Shown: positions 1-8,120 of the stretch, piece by piece
How the letters are laid out: each line of letters starts with the position of its first letter
Position numbering within the stretch: position 1 is the stretch's first letter
DNA from: Streptomyces sp. NBC_00234
GTDB taxonomy: Bacteria > Actinomycetota > Actinomycetes > Streptomycetales > Streptomycetaceae
DNA length: 64,000 bases
Direction: 5' to 3'
Assembly: GCF_036195325.1 (NCBI RefSeq)
Contig: NZ_CP108101.1
Location: 7,068,001-7,132,000, forward strand
Translations under genes and position numbers: made by a program
Notes under the pieces: generated by a model
The model's input: the letters and a program-made list of their open reading frames with translations, nothing else
Told to the model about the DNA's origin: nothing
The model's database searches: none

Positions 1-98
1 GGAAATCCCGGCGGAAATTGAATCGCGCATTCCGGTACCTCGGACGCGGCTTGTTCCGGCCGTCCTTACTCGCTTACGGTCACCGTCAATCCGGACGG

Positions 99-269
99 AC
101 CGCCTAATCCTGCCGCCGCCCGGAATCCGCATCCCACTCACGTGTGGCAGGAGCGGGGGACCCAGGTAAGCCGCCGGTCCGGAGAAATCCGGAACGGCTC
201 GGGGTGAAGTCGCGCTCAGCGCGACCGGGCATCTCCAGCCCGAACCCGACAGCTCACCTCGTAGGCGCC
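99..269 (+). promoter_or_regulatory. ydaO-type cyclic-di-AMP riboswitch
   Basis: The leader of the following cell-wall hydrolase carries the recognisable blocks of the ydaO/yuaA aptamer: GGGGGACCCAGGTAAG near 153-170, GGGGTGAAGTCGC near 200-213, and the ending CCCGACAGCTCACCTCGTAGGCG (split here: CCCGACAGCTC then ACCTCGTAGGCG) up to 267. A closing P1 helix is possible between CGCCTA (101-106) and TAGGCG (262-267). In actinobacteria this riboswitch class senses c-di-AMP and typically precedes resuscitation factors and NlpC/M23 wall hydrolases, which fits the gene 17 nt downstream. A separate expression platform is not obvious, so control of transcription versus translation is unknown. Confidence 0.9.
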
Positions 270-285
270 GGAGAGGAATTCCCCC

Positions 286-1233
286 ATGCCCGCAAAGGGT
301 AAGCACCGTCGTACGAAGTCCGGCCCGCTCGCCCGCGGCGTCCTCGCCGCCGGGACCGGCGGAGCCGCTCTGGCCCTCCCACTGATCGGTGCCACCGGCG
401 CGCATGCCGCTGAGCAGTCCGCACCCGTCGCCAAGCCCGCGGCGGCCTCGGTCGCCGCGGCGCACACCGCTCCCGCCGCCGCGGCCAAGACCGCCCCGAA
501 GACCTACTCCGTGGTCTCCGGCGACTACCTGTCGAAGATCGCCGCCGAGCAGAAGATCAAGGGCGGCTGGCAGAAGCTGTACCAGGACAACCGCGACGTC
601 GTCGGTGAGAACCCGAGCCTGATCTTCCCCGGCACCGAACTGACCCTCGGCGCCAAGGCGTCCGGCTCGGCGAAGGCCATCCCGTCCAAGGCCGCGGCTC
701 CGAAGGCCGCCGCTCCGAAGACCGAGGCCCCGAAGGCGGACACGTCCTCCGACTCGGCCTCCTCCGCCGAGGCGACCACCTCGACGGACACCGGCACCTC
801 CACCGGTGCCTCGGAGAGCAACAGCTCCGGCTGGACGACCCCCGTGGCCGACGCCACCGTCACCACGCAGTACCGCGCCTCCGGCTCCATGTGGTCCAGT
901 GGCTACCACACCGGTGCGGACTTCCAGGCTGCCTCCGGCACCAGTGTCCGGGCCATCGGCCCCGGCACCGTGGTCTCGGCCGGCTGGAGCGGTGCGTACG
1001 GCAACGAGGTCGTCATCCAGCACGCCGACGGCATGTACTCCCAGTACGCCCACCAGTCCTCGCTCAACGTGTCGGTCGGCGAGACCGTCACGGGCGGCCA
1101 GCAGATCGGCCTCTCCGGTTCCACCGGCAACTCCAGCGGCCCGCACCTCCACTTCGAGGTCCGCACCGGCCCGAGCTACGGCTCGGACGTCGACCCGGTC
1201 TCGTACCTGCGTCAGCACGGCGTCTCCATCTGA
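286..1233 (+). CDS. secreted LysM / M23 family metalloendopeptidase
   Basis: A 315-residue exported peptidoglycan hydrolase. Residues 1-42 form a signal peptide (basic start, hydrophobic 15-36, AHA-like cleavage near 42). A LysM domain covers about 72-122 (TYSVVSGD to FPGTELTL) and should bind peptidoglycan. A low-complexity Ala/Lys/Ser/Thr linker (125-183) leads to an M23 domain (about 190-312). The zinc-site residues are present: H208-x3-D212 (HTGAD), H256 (YAH) and the HLH pair at H287/H289. M23 enzymes cut peptide cross-bridges or stem peptides. The start is ATG 286 with GAGAGGA upstream. The c-di-AMP riboswitch leader links its expression to osmotic or growth-phase signalling. Function is confident; the bond it cleaves is not known. 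Confidence 0.95.
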   Translation: MPAKGKHRRTKSGPLARGVLAAGTGGAALALPLIGATGAHAAEQSAPVAKPAAASVAAAHTAPAAAAKTAPKTYSVVSGDYLSKIAAEQKIKGGWQKLYQDNRDVVGENPSLIFPGTELTLGAKASGSAKAIPSKAAAPKAAAPKTEAPKADTSSDSASSAEATTSTDTGTSTGASESNSSGWTTPVADATVTTQYRASGSMWSSGYHTGADFQAASGTSVRAIGPGTVVSAGWSGAYGNEVVIQHADGMYSQYAHQSSLNVSVGETVTGGQQIGLSGSTGNSSGPHLHFEVRTGPSYGSDVDPVSYLRQHGVSI

Positions 1234-1253
1234 GACGAGCGGCGGTGAGAAAA

Positions 1254-1279
1254 GGGCGGTGCGCGGCGGCGCACCGCCC
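1254..1279 (+). terminator. hairpin terminator after the M23 gene
   Basis: A perfect 10-bp inverted repeat (GGGCGGTGCG / CGCACCGCCC) with a 6-nt loop begins 20 nt after the stop codon. No long T run follows, as is usual in Streptomyces. Likely separates the M23 gene from the next one. Confidence 0.7.
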
Positions 1280-1416
1280 TTCCGTGCGTTCCGTACTGTC
1301 CCGCGCCGGGGCCGCCACTTATTCCGGCTTTACCAAAAACTGACCGGGTGGTCTATCTCACCACCCGTCAACCCCTTATTACGGTCGCGTAGGTCACATT
1401 CGCGGGTGCAGGATAC

Positions 1417-2277
1417 GTGTTTGTGGCAGACGATTCGAAACTCAATCAGCACGGTCTCAAGGACGTCATGGACGTCCCCGGCTTCATAGGGTCGTACGCG
1501 GCGATCGGCGACAGCTTCACCGAGGGCGTCGGGGACCCCGGCCCCGACGGAACCCTTGTCGGCTGGGCCGACCGATTCGCGGTACTGCTGGCGGATCAGC
1601 TCCCGGTCTCCGACGCGGGGACGGGCGTCGGCGCATCACGGCACGGCAATTTCCGTTACGCCAACCTCGCCGTACGCGGACGGCTCCTGGACCAGATCGT
1701 CGAGGAGCAGATCCCGCGCGCCAAGGAGCTGGCGCCCGACCTGGTCAGCTTCTGCGCCGGCGGCAACGACATCCTCCGGCCGGGGAGCGACCCCGACGAC
1801 GTGGCCGAGCGCTTCGAGCGCGCCGTCGCCGAACTGAGCGGTGCGGTCGGCACCGTCATGGTCACCACCGGCTTCGACACCCGCCACATGCCGGTGCTGC
1901 GCCACCTCCGCGGCAAGATCGCCACGTACACCGCCCATGTGCGCTCCATCGCCGACCGCTACGACTGCCCGGTCCTCGACCTGTGGTCGCTGCGGTCCGT
2001 GCAGGACCGCCGCGCCTGGGACGACGACCGGCTGCACCTGTCGCCCGAGGGCCACACGAGGGTCGCCCTGCGCGCCGCCCAGGTCCTCGGACTCGACGTG
2101 CCGGCCGACCCCGACCAGGCATGGCCGCCGCAGGCGCTGCGCCGCCCGCTCGACGACCGGCGCGACGACATCCACTGGGCGCGGGAGTACCTGGTCCCGT
2201 GGATCGGGCGGCGGCTTCGCGGCGAGTCCTCCGGGGACCACGTCGAGGCCAAGCGCCCGGATCTGCTGCCGCTCTAG
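1417..2277 (+). CDS. SGNH/GDSL-family hydrolase
   Basis: A 286-residue cytoplasmic protein with the SGNH hydrolase signature. Block I GDSFTEG holds the nucleophile S33, block III is GGND at 115-118, and the catalytic acid/base pair is D204-x2-H207 in DDRLH. These enzymes hydrolyse esters (lipids, acetylated sugars); the substrate here is not predictable. There is no signal peptide. The start is uncertain: GTG 1417 gives the longest frame, GTG 1423 is possible, and ATG 1468 has AAGGAC six bases upstream and begins just before the first conserved block. The gene is converged upon by the STM4011-type operon, whose last stop is only 10 nt away. Confidence 0.85.
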   Translation: MFVADDSKLNQHGLKDVMDVPGFIGSYAAIGDSFTEGVGDPGPDGTLVGWADRFAVLLADQLPVSDAGTGVGASRHGNFRYANLAVRGRLLDQIVEEQIPRAKELAPDLVSFCAGGNDILRPGSDPDDVAERFERAVAELSGAVGTVMVTTGFDTRHMPVLRHLRGKIATYTAHVRSIADRYDCPVLDLWSLRSVQDRRAWDDDRLHLSPEGHTRVALRAAQVLGLDVPADPDQAWPPQALRRPLDDRRDDIHWAREYLVPWIGRRLRGESSGDHVEAKRPDLLPL

Positions 2278-2286
2278 GGCTTGTCG

Positions 2287-3207
2287 TCAAACTGCCGTCG
2301 TTCGGCCGAAGTCCGGGCTCGCGTGCCCTGGCGCGTCTCGCAGGGGGAGTGAGTGCCGGGAGGGTATCCGCTCCAGCACGCCGCCCGCGAAGACGTCGTA
2401 CAGCGGCAGCGTCTCCAGGTGCACATAGCCGATGTGGCAGTCGCAGACGGCGAGGGGACAGCCGCGTGGGCCGAGCGCCCGGCGGTAGCTCCCGTCGTAG
2501 AGGTTGCCGAGCTCCGCGCGCACGAAATGGCATCGCCGCACCGTGCCGTCGCCGTCCACCGAGATGACCGACTCACCGGTCCTGCAGGGCAGCCCCGCCG
2601 AGCTGTGCGGATGCCTGCTGTACGGGAACAGGGGGTCCAGGGCCGTCCAGCGGTCCGCCTCCTCGTCCGTGTAGCTGTGCCCCTCGGCGGCGTTGACCCA
2701 GAGATAGACCTCGTCGGGCAGCGCGGCCCGGAGCCGCCGCGCCTCGTCGAGGTGCTCGTCGAGGCCGACGATCCCGACGCTGTGACGGACGCCGAGCTCC
2801 GCCAGGTCACGGCACTTCCCGAGGAACCGGTCGTACGGCGTCTGACCCGGGTGGTACGTGCACCACAGGGCCACCTTGCCGAGATCCGCCTCCGCGAGCC
2901 AGCCGGTGCGGCAGCTGAGGTTGGTCTGGATCGCGACCCGGTTGATGTGCGGCAGCCGCGAGAGCTCGACCAGGGCGCGGCGGTACCAGGACCGCACCAG
3001 CCCCTCGCCCCACGGAGTGAACAGCACCGACAGCCGGTCGCCGGTCTGCGCCGCCGCCCAGGCGGTGAACCGCTCCAGCGCGGCGCGGTCGGCGCGCAGT
3101 TGCTCAGGGCTGTCGCGCCGCTTGGCGAACGGGCAGTACGGGCAGGCGTAGTCGCACGAGGCCAGCGGGCCGCGGTAGAGGATCGTCAGGTCCACGGAGG
3201 CGCTCAC
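2287..3207 (-). CDS. STM4011-family radical SAM protein
   Basis: A 306-residue radical SAM enzyme. The [4Fe-4S]/SAM motif is C18-x3-C22-x2-C25 (CDYACPYC), very near the N-terminus. A second set of cysteines, C208, C226, C250, C255 and C257, resembles a SPASM/twitch auxiliary cluster, a hallmark of enzymes that modify peptides or proteins. The overall sequence matches what NCBI calls the STM4011 family, named after Salmonella and of unknown function. It is the last gene of a five-gene minus-strand operon, and its start overlaps the stop of the upstream HemN-like gene (3204-3207). It may act on a macromolecular substrate together with the other four proteins; that is inference from the auxiliary cysteines and conserved synteny. 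Confidence 0.85.
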   Translation of the reverse strand: MSASVDLTILYRGPLASCDYACPYCPFAKRRDSPEQLRADRAALERFTAWAAAQTGDRLSVLFTPWGEGLVRSWYRRALVELSRLPHINRVAIQTNLSCRTGWLAEADLGKVALWCTYHPGQTPYDRFLGKCRDLAELGVRHSVGIVGLDEHLDEARRLRAALPDEVYLWVNAAEGHSYTDEEADRWTALDPLFPYSRHPHSSAGLPCRTGESVISVDGDGTVRRCHFVRAELGNLYDGSYRRALGPRGCPLAVCDCHIGYVHLETLPLYDVFAGGVLERIPSRHSLPLRDAPGHASPDFGRTTAV

Positions 3208-4574
3208 TTCGCTTCGTACGCGGCCATCGCGGCCCGTACGGCGGGGGAGAACAGCTCCGGCCCCAGCGCGTCGGAGTGGGCCAGCCCTTCCGGGGAGAGG
3301 CGGAGCAGACCGCGACTCACCGGGCCATCCAGCCAGCCGCGCGCCGCGAAGCGGTCCAGCTCGGCGCCGAAGTCCACGTACGGGTCCGTGCCGAACCGCG
3401 CGCCGTACTCCGAGCCGTCCATCCCCTCGGCCTGGAGGAGGGACTGCAGGAGGTGGCGCCTGCGTGCCTCGCCGTCGTCTACGTACCGCCCCACCTCGGC
3501 GCGGGAGAAGTCCTCCGTCGCCGTGAAGCCGTCGATGATGCCCCGGATCTCCCGCATCTCCACCGCGTAGTCGAAGGAGTAGTGCAGGGACGAGGTGTAC
3601 GAACGGGCGCCGCAGCCGAGACCGATCATCCCGTCGGTCTGGCAGGCGTAGTCGTCGGGGCCCTCGTGCGGGGCGTCGGCACGGCGGAACATCCGCATCG
3701 ACACCTGCTCGTAGCCATGGGTGAGGAGATGGTCGCGTCCCGCCCGGTAGAGCCGCAGCCGCTGCTCGTCCCAGGCCGCGTCGGACGCGGCCCCTGCCTC
3801 TGCTCCTGGTCCCGTCGCGTCTCCGAGCCGGCCGAGACCGGTCAGCGGGCGTACGTACAGCGGGTAGAGGTAGAGCTCCTCGGGGCGCCAGGCCAGCGCG
3901 GCGTCCAGGGAGGCCCGCCAGGTGTCCTCGGTCTGGCCGTCGATGCCGTAGATCAGATCGATGTTGAGGACCGGGATGCGGGCGTCGCGGATGCGGCCGA
4001 GAGCGGCCTCCACATCGGCCCGGCGCTGCGGGCGGACCGCGGCGCGGGCCTCGTCGTCGACGAAGCTCTGGACACCGATGCTCACGCGGGTGGCCCCCCG
4101 CTCGGCGAGGACGGCCAGCCGGTCCGCCGTCGCCGTGGAGGGCGAGGTCTCGACCGACAGCGGGACGGAACGGAGATCGGCGCCCATCCGCTTCTCCGCG
4201 ATGTCGCAGAGCCGCTCCAGCTCGGCCGCGGTCAGGAAGGTCGGCGTTCCGCCGCCGAACGCCGCGGCGGCGAAACGCACCGGCTCCTCGTCGCCCAGCG
4301 CGTCACGGACCGCCGTCGCCTGACGGTCCAGGGCGTCGAGATAGCGCGTCGTCAGCTCCCCGGGCGCGCCGATCCGAGTGAACAGATTGCAGAAACCGCA
4401 GCGGACCTCGCAGAAGGGTATGTGGACGTACAGCGAGAGCGCGTCCTTGCGTTCCCCCGCCCACAGCTCGCTCAGCAGGGGCCGTTCGGTGCGGTGGCCG
4501 CCGAGCGGGCGGTACGCCGTCTTGTGCGGGTAGGCGTAGACGTAGCTCTGGTACGGCCTGACGGCGCTGGTCAT
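3204..4574 (-). CDS. STM4012-family radical SAM protein (HemN/HemW-like)
   Basis: A 456-residue protein with HemN-type features: HIPFC at 51-55, the cluster motif C55-x3-C59-x2-C62, FGGGTPTFL, and SIGVQSF. HemN-like proteins include coproporphyrinogen dehydrogenase, haem chaperones and radical SAM methyltransferases, so haem synthesis should not be assumed. Together with its neighbours it matches the STM4012 family. The start is ATG 4574, overlapping the stop of the upstream hydrolase by 4 nt (ATGA), so the two are probably translationally coupled. The frame stays open far upstream of this codon, but the stretch before it reads as the shifted frame of the neighbouring gene. Confidence 0.88.
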   Translation of the reverse strand: MTSAVRPYQSYVYAYPHKTAYRPLGGHRTERPLLSELWAGERKDALSLYVHIPFCEVRCGFCNLFTRIGAPGELTTRYLDALDRQATAVRDALGDEEPVRFAAAAFGGGTPTFLTAAELERLCDIAEKRMGADLRSVPLSVETSPSTATADRLAVLAERGATRVSIGVQSFVDDEARAAVRPQRRADVEAALGRIRDARIPVLNIDLIYGIDGQTEDTWRASLDAALAWRPEELYLYPLYVRPLTGLGRLGDATGPGAEAGAASDAAWDEQRLRLYRAGRDHLLTHGYEQVSMRMFRRADAPHEGPDDYACQTDGMIGLGCGARSYTSSLHYSFDYAVEMREIRGIIDGFTATEDFSRAEVGRYVDDGEARRRHLLQSLLQAEGMDGSEYGARFGTDPYVDFGAELDRFAARGWLDGPVSRGLLRLSPEGLAHSDALGPELFSPAVRAAMAAYEAK

Positions 4575-5383
4575 CGGGTGGCCCCCGGATCGAGGAAGAA
4601 GTGGGCGTACGGCACGGTCCAGACGGCTTCGTGACCGAGGCGGTGGCCGGTGTAGCCGTCGTCGCCGTAGGCCGTGCCGTGGTCCGAGCAGACGATGGCG
4701 AAACACCGGCGGCGGCTGCTCGCCGCCGCGAAGAGCCGGCCGATGTGCCGGTCGACGTACTCCAGCGCGGCTGCGTGGGTGTCGCGGGAGTCCCCCGCGT
4801 CGGAGGTGGCGCCGTCCCGGTGGAACCAGTTCGGCTGGTGCAGGGCGGACACGTTGACGAACAGGAACAGCCGCTGCTCCTGCGGAAGTTCCGCGACGAC
4901 CTGCTCGGCGCGTGCCACCTGCGACTCGAAGGAGGTGGGGGACGCCACGCCGAACCCCGGCTCCCAGTGGCTCTCCTGGAACAGGTCCGGAAGGACCGAG
5001 CCGAGAGGCCCGCGCTTGTTGAAGAAGCCGACGCCGCCGATGCACACCGTGCGGTAGCCGGCGCCGGCGAGCCCGGAGACCAGGTCGGGGGTGTCGAAGA
5101 CGAACGTGCCGTCCGCGGTGGTCTCGCTGCCCGCGAAGCGCGCGGCGAACAGGCGCGGATGGGGCCCCGGAGCGGCGGGGGTCGGCAGGAATCCGGCGAA
5201 GATCGCCTGGTGGGAGGCGTAGGTGAAGCTGCCCGGAGCATGCCGCTTCTCCCAGAGGCCGCCGGGCAGATGGCGGGCCAGATGCGGGATGCGTCCGGCC
5301 GCCGCCAGTTCCGCCGCGACGTCGTGGCGCAGGGTGTCCAGGGTCACGAGCAGCAGATCGTGGCTGCCCACGATCCGGCTCAT
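4571..5383 (-). CDS. STM4013/SEN3800-family alkaline-phosphatase-fold hydrolase
   Basis: A 270-residue sulfatase/phosphatase superfamily protein. The N-terminal metal-binding strand is LLLVTLDTLR (Asp ligand), a candidate nucleophile region is SFTYASHQAIFAG, and the C-terminal metal block is CSDHGTAYGDDG followed by the GH of GHRLGHEA. No signal peptide is seen, so it should act in the cytoplasm, unlike most sulfatases. ATG 5383 is preceded by GGAGG at an 11-nt spacing. A GTG at 5437 with AAGGAA upstream is an alternative that would overlap the preceding gene by 20 nt and add 18 residues. It is the third gene of the STM4015-4011 operon. Reaction and substrate are unknown. Confidence 0.83.
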   Translation of the reverse strand: MSRIVGSHDLLLVTLDTLRHDVAAELAAAGRIPHLARHLPGGLWEKRHAPGSFTYASHQAIFAGFLPTPAAPGPHPRLFAARFAGSETTADGTFVFDTPDLVSGLAGAGYRTVCIGGVGFFNKRGPLGSVLPDLFQESHWEPGFGVASPTSFESQVARAEQVVAELPQEQRLFLFVNVSALHQPNWFHRDGATSDAGDSRDTHAAALEYVDRHIGRLFAAASSRRRCFAIVCSDHGTAYGDDGYTGHRLGHEAVWTVPYAHFFLDPGATR

Positions 5384-5417
5384 GTCGGGTCCGGCCTCCG
5401 CCGGATGCGGGGCGGGG

Positions 5418-6560
5418 TCAACGGGCAGCGTCGGCACGGTGGTTCCTTGTTCGGTTCGGTACGGCGGCGACCTGCGCCGCATAGGTGTCCAGGTTCTCCG
5501 CGCCGCTGCCGGGCAGGCCGGTGAGGCGGGGCAGCAGGTCGCCGAAGGCGTTGACCTCGCAGACGGCGAAGCGCCGCCAGCCGGTGGCGGGCAGCAGGTC
5601 GACGCCCACGCACAGCGTGTCGGGGAAGCAGGCGGCGGCACGCTCGCACACGGCCAGCGCCGCGGCCCAGCTTCCGCCCGCCGCCTCGACCGCGGCCCTG
5701 ACCGCGTCGAGGTCGCCGCGCTCCCCGCCGAGATGAAGGTTGGTCATGGGGGAGCGGCTCGTCCGCACGACGGCGTGCGTCGCCCGGCCCCCGACGACGA
5801 CGACCCGCAGGTCGGCGGCCCGACCGTGCTGCGACGCCTTCGGCAGCCAGCGCTCGATGTGCAGCCCGTCCGGCGCGAGCGCATCGACGACCGCGGCGAC
5901 CTCGGCCTCCGTCGTGAGACGGCGCACCCGAAGCGAGTTGAAGAGGCGCCCCGCCGCGTCCCGTTCGACCGAGGTGGCCGCCCGCACCCGGCCGCCGCCC
6001 GCGGTCTCCACCGCCAGCACCCCGGAGGCGGACGAACCATGGGCGAGCTTGACGAACGCGCGCCCCATCCGGTCCTCCCGCATCAGCGCGCGCACATCGG
6101 CCCAGCCCCGGACGGCCGGTGCGCCGGGTCCGGACGTCGGCGACTGGGGCACAGGGACCCCGGCGCCGCTCAGCACGGCGTGGCACAGCCGCTTGTCGAA
6201 CAGCACGGCGATGTCCTCCGGATCGTCCAGCAGCACCGCGTCCGCCGCGGTGGCCGCACGCCCCACCTCCCGTACGGCAGCGGTGAACGCGGCGTACCAC
6301 CGGGCGGAACCCTCCACCCTCGTCGGATCGTCGACGCCACGCAGCAGCCGTTCGACCTCGGCGTCCTCACCGGGCGAGTCGATCCGCACGGTCTCGCCCG
6401 GCAGGAACGCCGCCTCACCGCGCAGCACCGTCTCCCAGGGCACCACACGTGCCTCGGCCAGCCCGGCGCCCCGCACGGCATCCTGGAAGAGCGCCACGCG
6501 GCGATGGCCCGGAATGCCGACGACCGCGAAGCGCGGCCCGCGGCTACGCGCCGGCGACAT
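5418..6560 (-). CDS. STM4014-family ATP-grasp protein
   Basis: A 380-residue protein with ATP-grasp architecture of the RimK/glutathione-synthetase type. Visible are the nucleotide-binding Lys and flexible loop (FVKLAHGSSASGV), the strand DLRVVVVGGRATHAVVR (Arg ligand), and the Mg2+ site near the C-terminus (GVDLL then CEVNAFGD with Glu and Asn). Such enzymes ligate a carboxylate to an amine or thiol with ATP, often on peptides or proteins. ATG 6560 is chosen because GAGGAGG lies 5-6 nt upstream; an in-frame ATG at 6578 would place that motif inside the coding sequence. It follows the LRR gene at 6585 and sits in the STM4015-4011 operon. The substrate is unknown. Confidence 0.83.
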   Translation of the reverse strand: MSPARSRGPRFAVVGIPGHRRVALFQDAVRGAGLAEARVVPWETVLRGEAAFLPGETVRIDSPGEDAEVERLLRGVDDPTRVEGSARWYAAFTAAVREVGRAATAADAVLLDDPEDIAVLFDKRLCHAVLSGAGVPVPQSPTSGPGAPAVRGWADVRALMREDRMGRAFVKLAHGSSASGVLAVETAGGGRVRAATSVERDAAGRLFNSLRVRRLTTEAEVAAVVDALAPDGLHIERWLPKASQHGRAADLRVVVVGGRATHAVVRTSRSPMTNLHLGGERGDLDAVRAAVEAAGGSWAAALAVCERAAACFPDTLCVGVDLLPATGWRRFAVCEVNAFGDLLPRLTGLPGSGAENLDTYAAQVAAVPNRTRNHRADAAR

Positions 6561-6584
6561 GGCGTCCTCCTCGGTCATGTCAGG

Positions 6585-7535
6585 TCACTCCGCCACGGTG
6601 GTGTAGCGGCCCTCGACACCCCGGTCGCCCCATGGCGTGTTGCGGTCCGACAGATCGACCCGCACCCCGTGGGGCTCCAGGGCCTCGCGGACACGGCGCT
6701 CCATCGGCTCGGTGAGGAAGTGGTGGTGGAGATCGACCGCGTCGAGGTGCGTGAGCGGCTGACCCTCCAGGAGCGCGGCGGCGCCCTCGTCACCCATCGT
6801 GCCGGAGGACAGATCCAGTGTCCGGAGCTGCGCCACGACCGGGGCCGAGGCGATCGCCGTCGCGATCTCGTTCTGCAACTCGCTGTTGCGCAGGCCGAGA
6901 TGGAGCAGGCCCGGGAATCGCGTACCGGACAGCAGGGGCTGGAGATCCGCGACCGTCGCGTCGCCCCCGTAGGCCGAGACCCCCAGCCACAGCTCCAGCC
7001 GGTCCAGCGCCGGGAGTTCGCTGTCCAGCACACCGCGGATCACCTCGGCGGGAAGTCCGCCGGACTCGATGACCAGCGCGCGCAGGCTCTCGTGCTTGAG
7101 GGGCGGGAACCGCAGGCCCGTCCCGCCGCGCACCCCCAGGGCCTCCAGACGCGGGAAGGTGGTGAGCAGCGGGGTGACGTCCACGTGCTCGATCCAGGAG
7201 ATCTCCGACTCCTCCTGCACCAGATCGCCGAGGAAGAGCGCCTCCAGCGAGGTCAGCCGGTCGGCGGCGGCGACGACGAGACCGATCGGGTACGAGGAAT
7301 CCGACTCGTACGACTCCCCCCACTGCCCGATGATCAGCGCGCGGACCCCGGCCGGGTCGACGGTGTCGAGGAACTCGTTGAACTCCTCCTCCCAGGTCCG
7401 CTCCTCGTCCTCGTACGGATCGACCCGGATGCGCCACGCCACCGCGTCGGCTGCGGGCCGGACGGCGGCGGTTCCGCTCTCGAAGTCGACGGCGGGAAGA
7501 CCGATCAACTCTTGCAGATGGTCGACGTCGGACAT
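6585..7535 (-). CDS. STM4015-family leucine-rich-repeat protein
   Basis: A 316-residue acidic protein made largely of leucine-rich units (LTSLEALFLGDL, FPRLEALGVRGG, LPALDRLELWLG, FPGLLHLGLRN, VAQLRTLDLSSG, LTHLDAVDLHHH), which matches the STM4015 family. LRR proteins of this ribonuclease-inhibitor-like kind usually bind other proteins. It is the first gene of the operon. ATG 7535 has AGGAG nine bases upstream; an upstream extension (to 7586) lacks a comparable site and is not conserved-looking. It has no signal peptide and no catalytic motif, so it is either a scaffold for the two radical SAM enzymes and the ATP-grasp protein or their substrate (inference). Confidence 0.82.
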   Translation of the reverse strand: MSDVDHLQELIGLPAVDFESGTAAVRPAADAVAWRIRVDPYEDEERTWEEEFNEFLDTVDPAGVRALIIGQWGESYESDSSYPIGLVVAAADRLTSLEALFLGDLVQEESEISWIEHVDVTPLLTTFPRLEALGVRGGTGLRFPPLKHESLRALVIESGGLPAEVIRGVLDSELPALDRLELWLGVSAYGGDATVADLQPLLSGTRFPGLLHLGLRNSELQNEIATAIASAPVVAQLRTLDLSSGTMGDEGAAALLEGQPLTHLDAVDLHHHFLTEPMERRVREALEPHGVRVDLSDRNTPWGDRGVEGRYTTVAE

Positions 7536-7711
7536 GGCGCTGCGCTCCTGTCGCTGGGGACGGCTGATGTCCGCAAGGTTTATCAAGGCCCACTGACAGC
7601 GCGGCGGGCGGGACCGGTCACGGGGGCCTCCGCCGGTCGATTGTCAGACCCTCGCCGTAGCGTTTTCCACGTGGTCGGCACAGCGGGTGCCGAGCCGGAG
7701 GGGAGACGTCT

Positions 7712-8038
7712 GTGTATCGCCAGGGGGATGTGCTGATCGTGGAGCTGGAGGAGTCGGCGGTGCCCGCGCACCTGCTCGACGCGCCGGGTGAACTGCGGGA
7801 CGGGCGGGGGCGGCTGGTGCTCGCGCTCGGCGAGGTGACGGGCCACGCGCACGCGGTTCAGGGTCCCGGGCGGCTGATGCGGGAGGCGGGGGCGTTCGGC
7901 CCGATGACGCTTCATCTGCCGGAGGGGGGACGGGTGGTGCACGAGGAGCACGCGGCGATATCGCTGCCGAAGGGCTGGTTCCGCGTCGTGCGCCAGCGGG
8001 AGTACGCACCGGGCGCGATCCGCATCGTCGCGGACTGA
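7712..8038 (+). CDS. 108-residue conserved hypothetical protein
   Basis: A small, probably all-beta cytoplasmic protein (MYRQGDVLIVELEE ... ISLPKGWFRVVRQREY) that I cannot assign to a characterised family. GTG 7712 is well supported by GGAGGGGAG upstream. It is divergent from the STM4015-type gene (177 nt between starts) and 82 nt before a DUF6745 gene. Its recurring 'QGDVLI' opening and C-terminal 'R(Q/E)REY' ending are reminiscent of small proteins found beside DUF6745 genes in other actinobacteria (recollection, unverified). No membrane segment, cysteine pair or nucleotide-binding motif is present. Confidence 0.7.
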   Translation: MYRQGDVLIVELEESAVPAHLLDAPGELRDGRGRLVLALGEVTGHAHAVQGPGRLMREAGAFGPMTLHLPEGGRVVHEEHAAISLPKGWFRVVRQREYAPGAIRIVAD

Positions 8039-8120
8039 CCGGCACTCAGGAGCGCACTCCTGGGATCAGCGGCCGGCGAGCAGGAAAAAGGAATCAGGGA
8101 ACAGGGGACGGGGACAACCG

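Noticed and set aside
4575..5045. Upstream extension of the HemN-like gene
   Set aside because: The extension is the shifted frame of the preceding hydrolase; ATG 4574 gives a normal coupled start.
5223..7736. A long plus-strand open frame across the STM4014/STM4015 genes
   Set aside because: It is antisense to genes with clear motifs and reads as Arg/Pro/Gly-rich filler typical of high-GC opposite frames.
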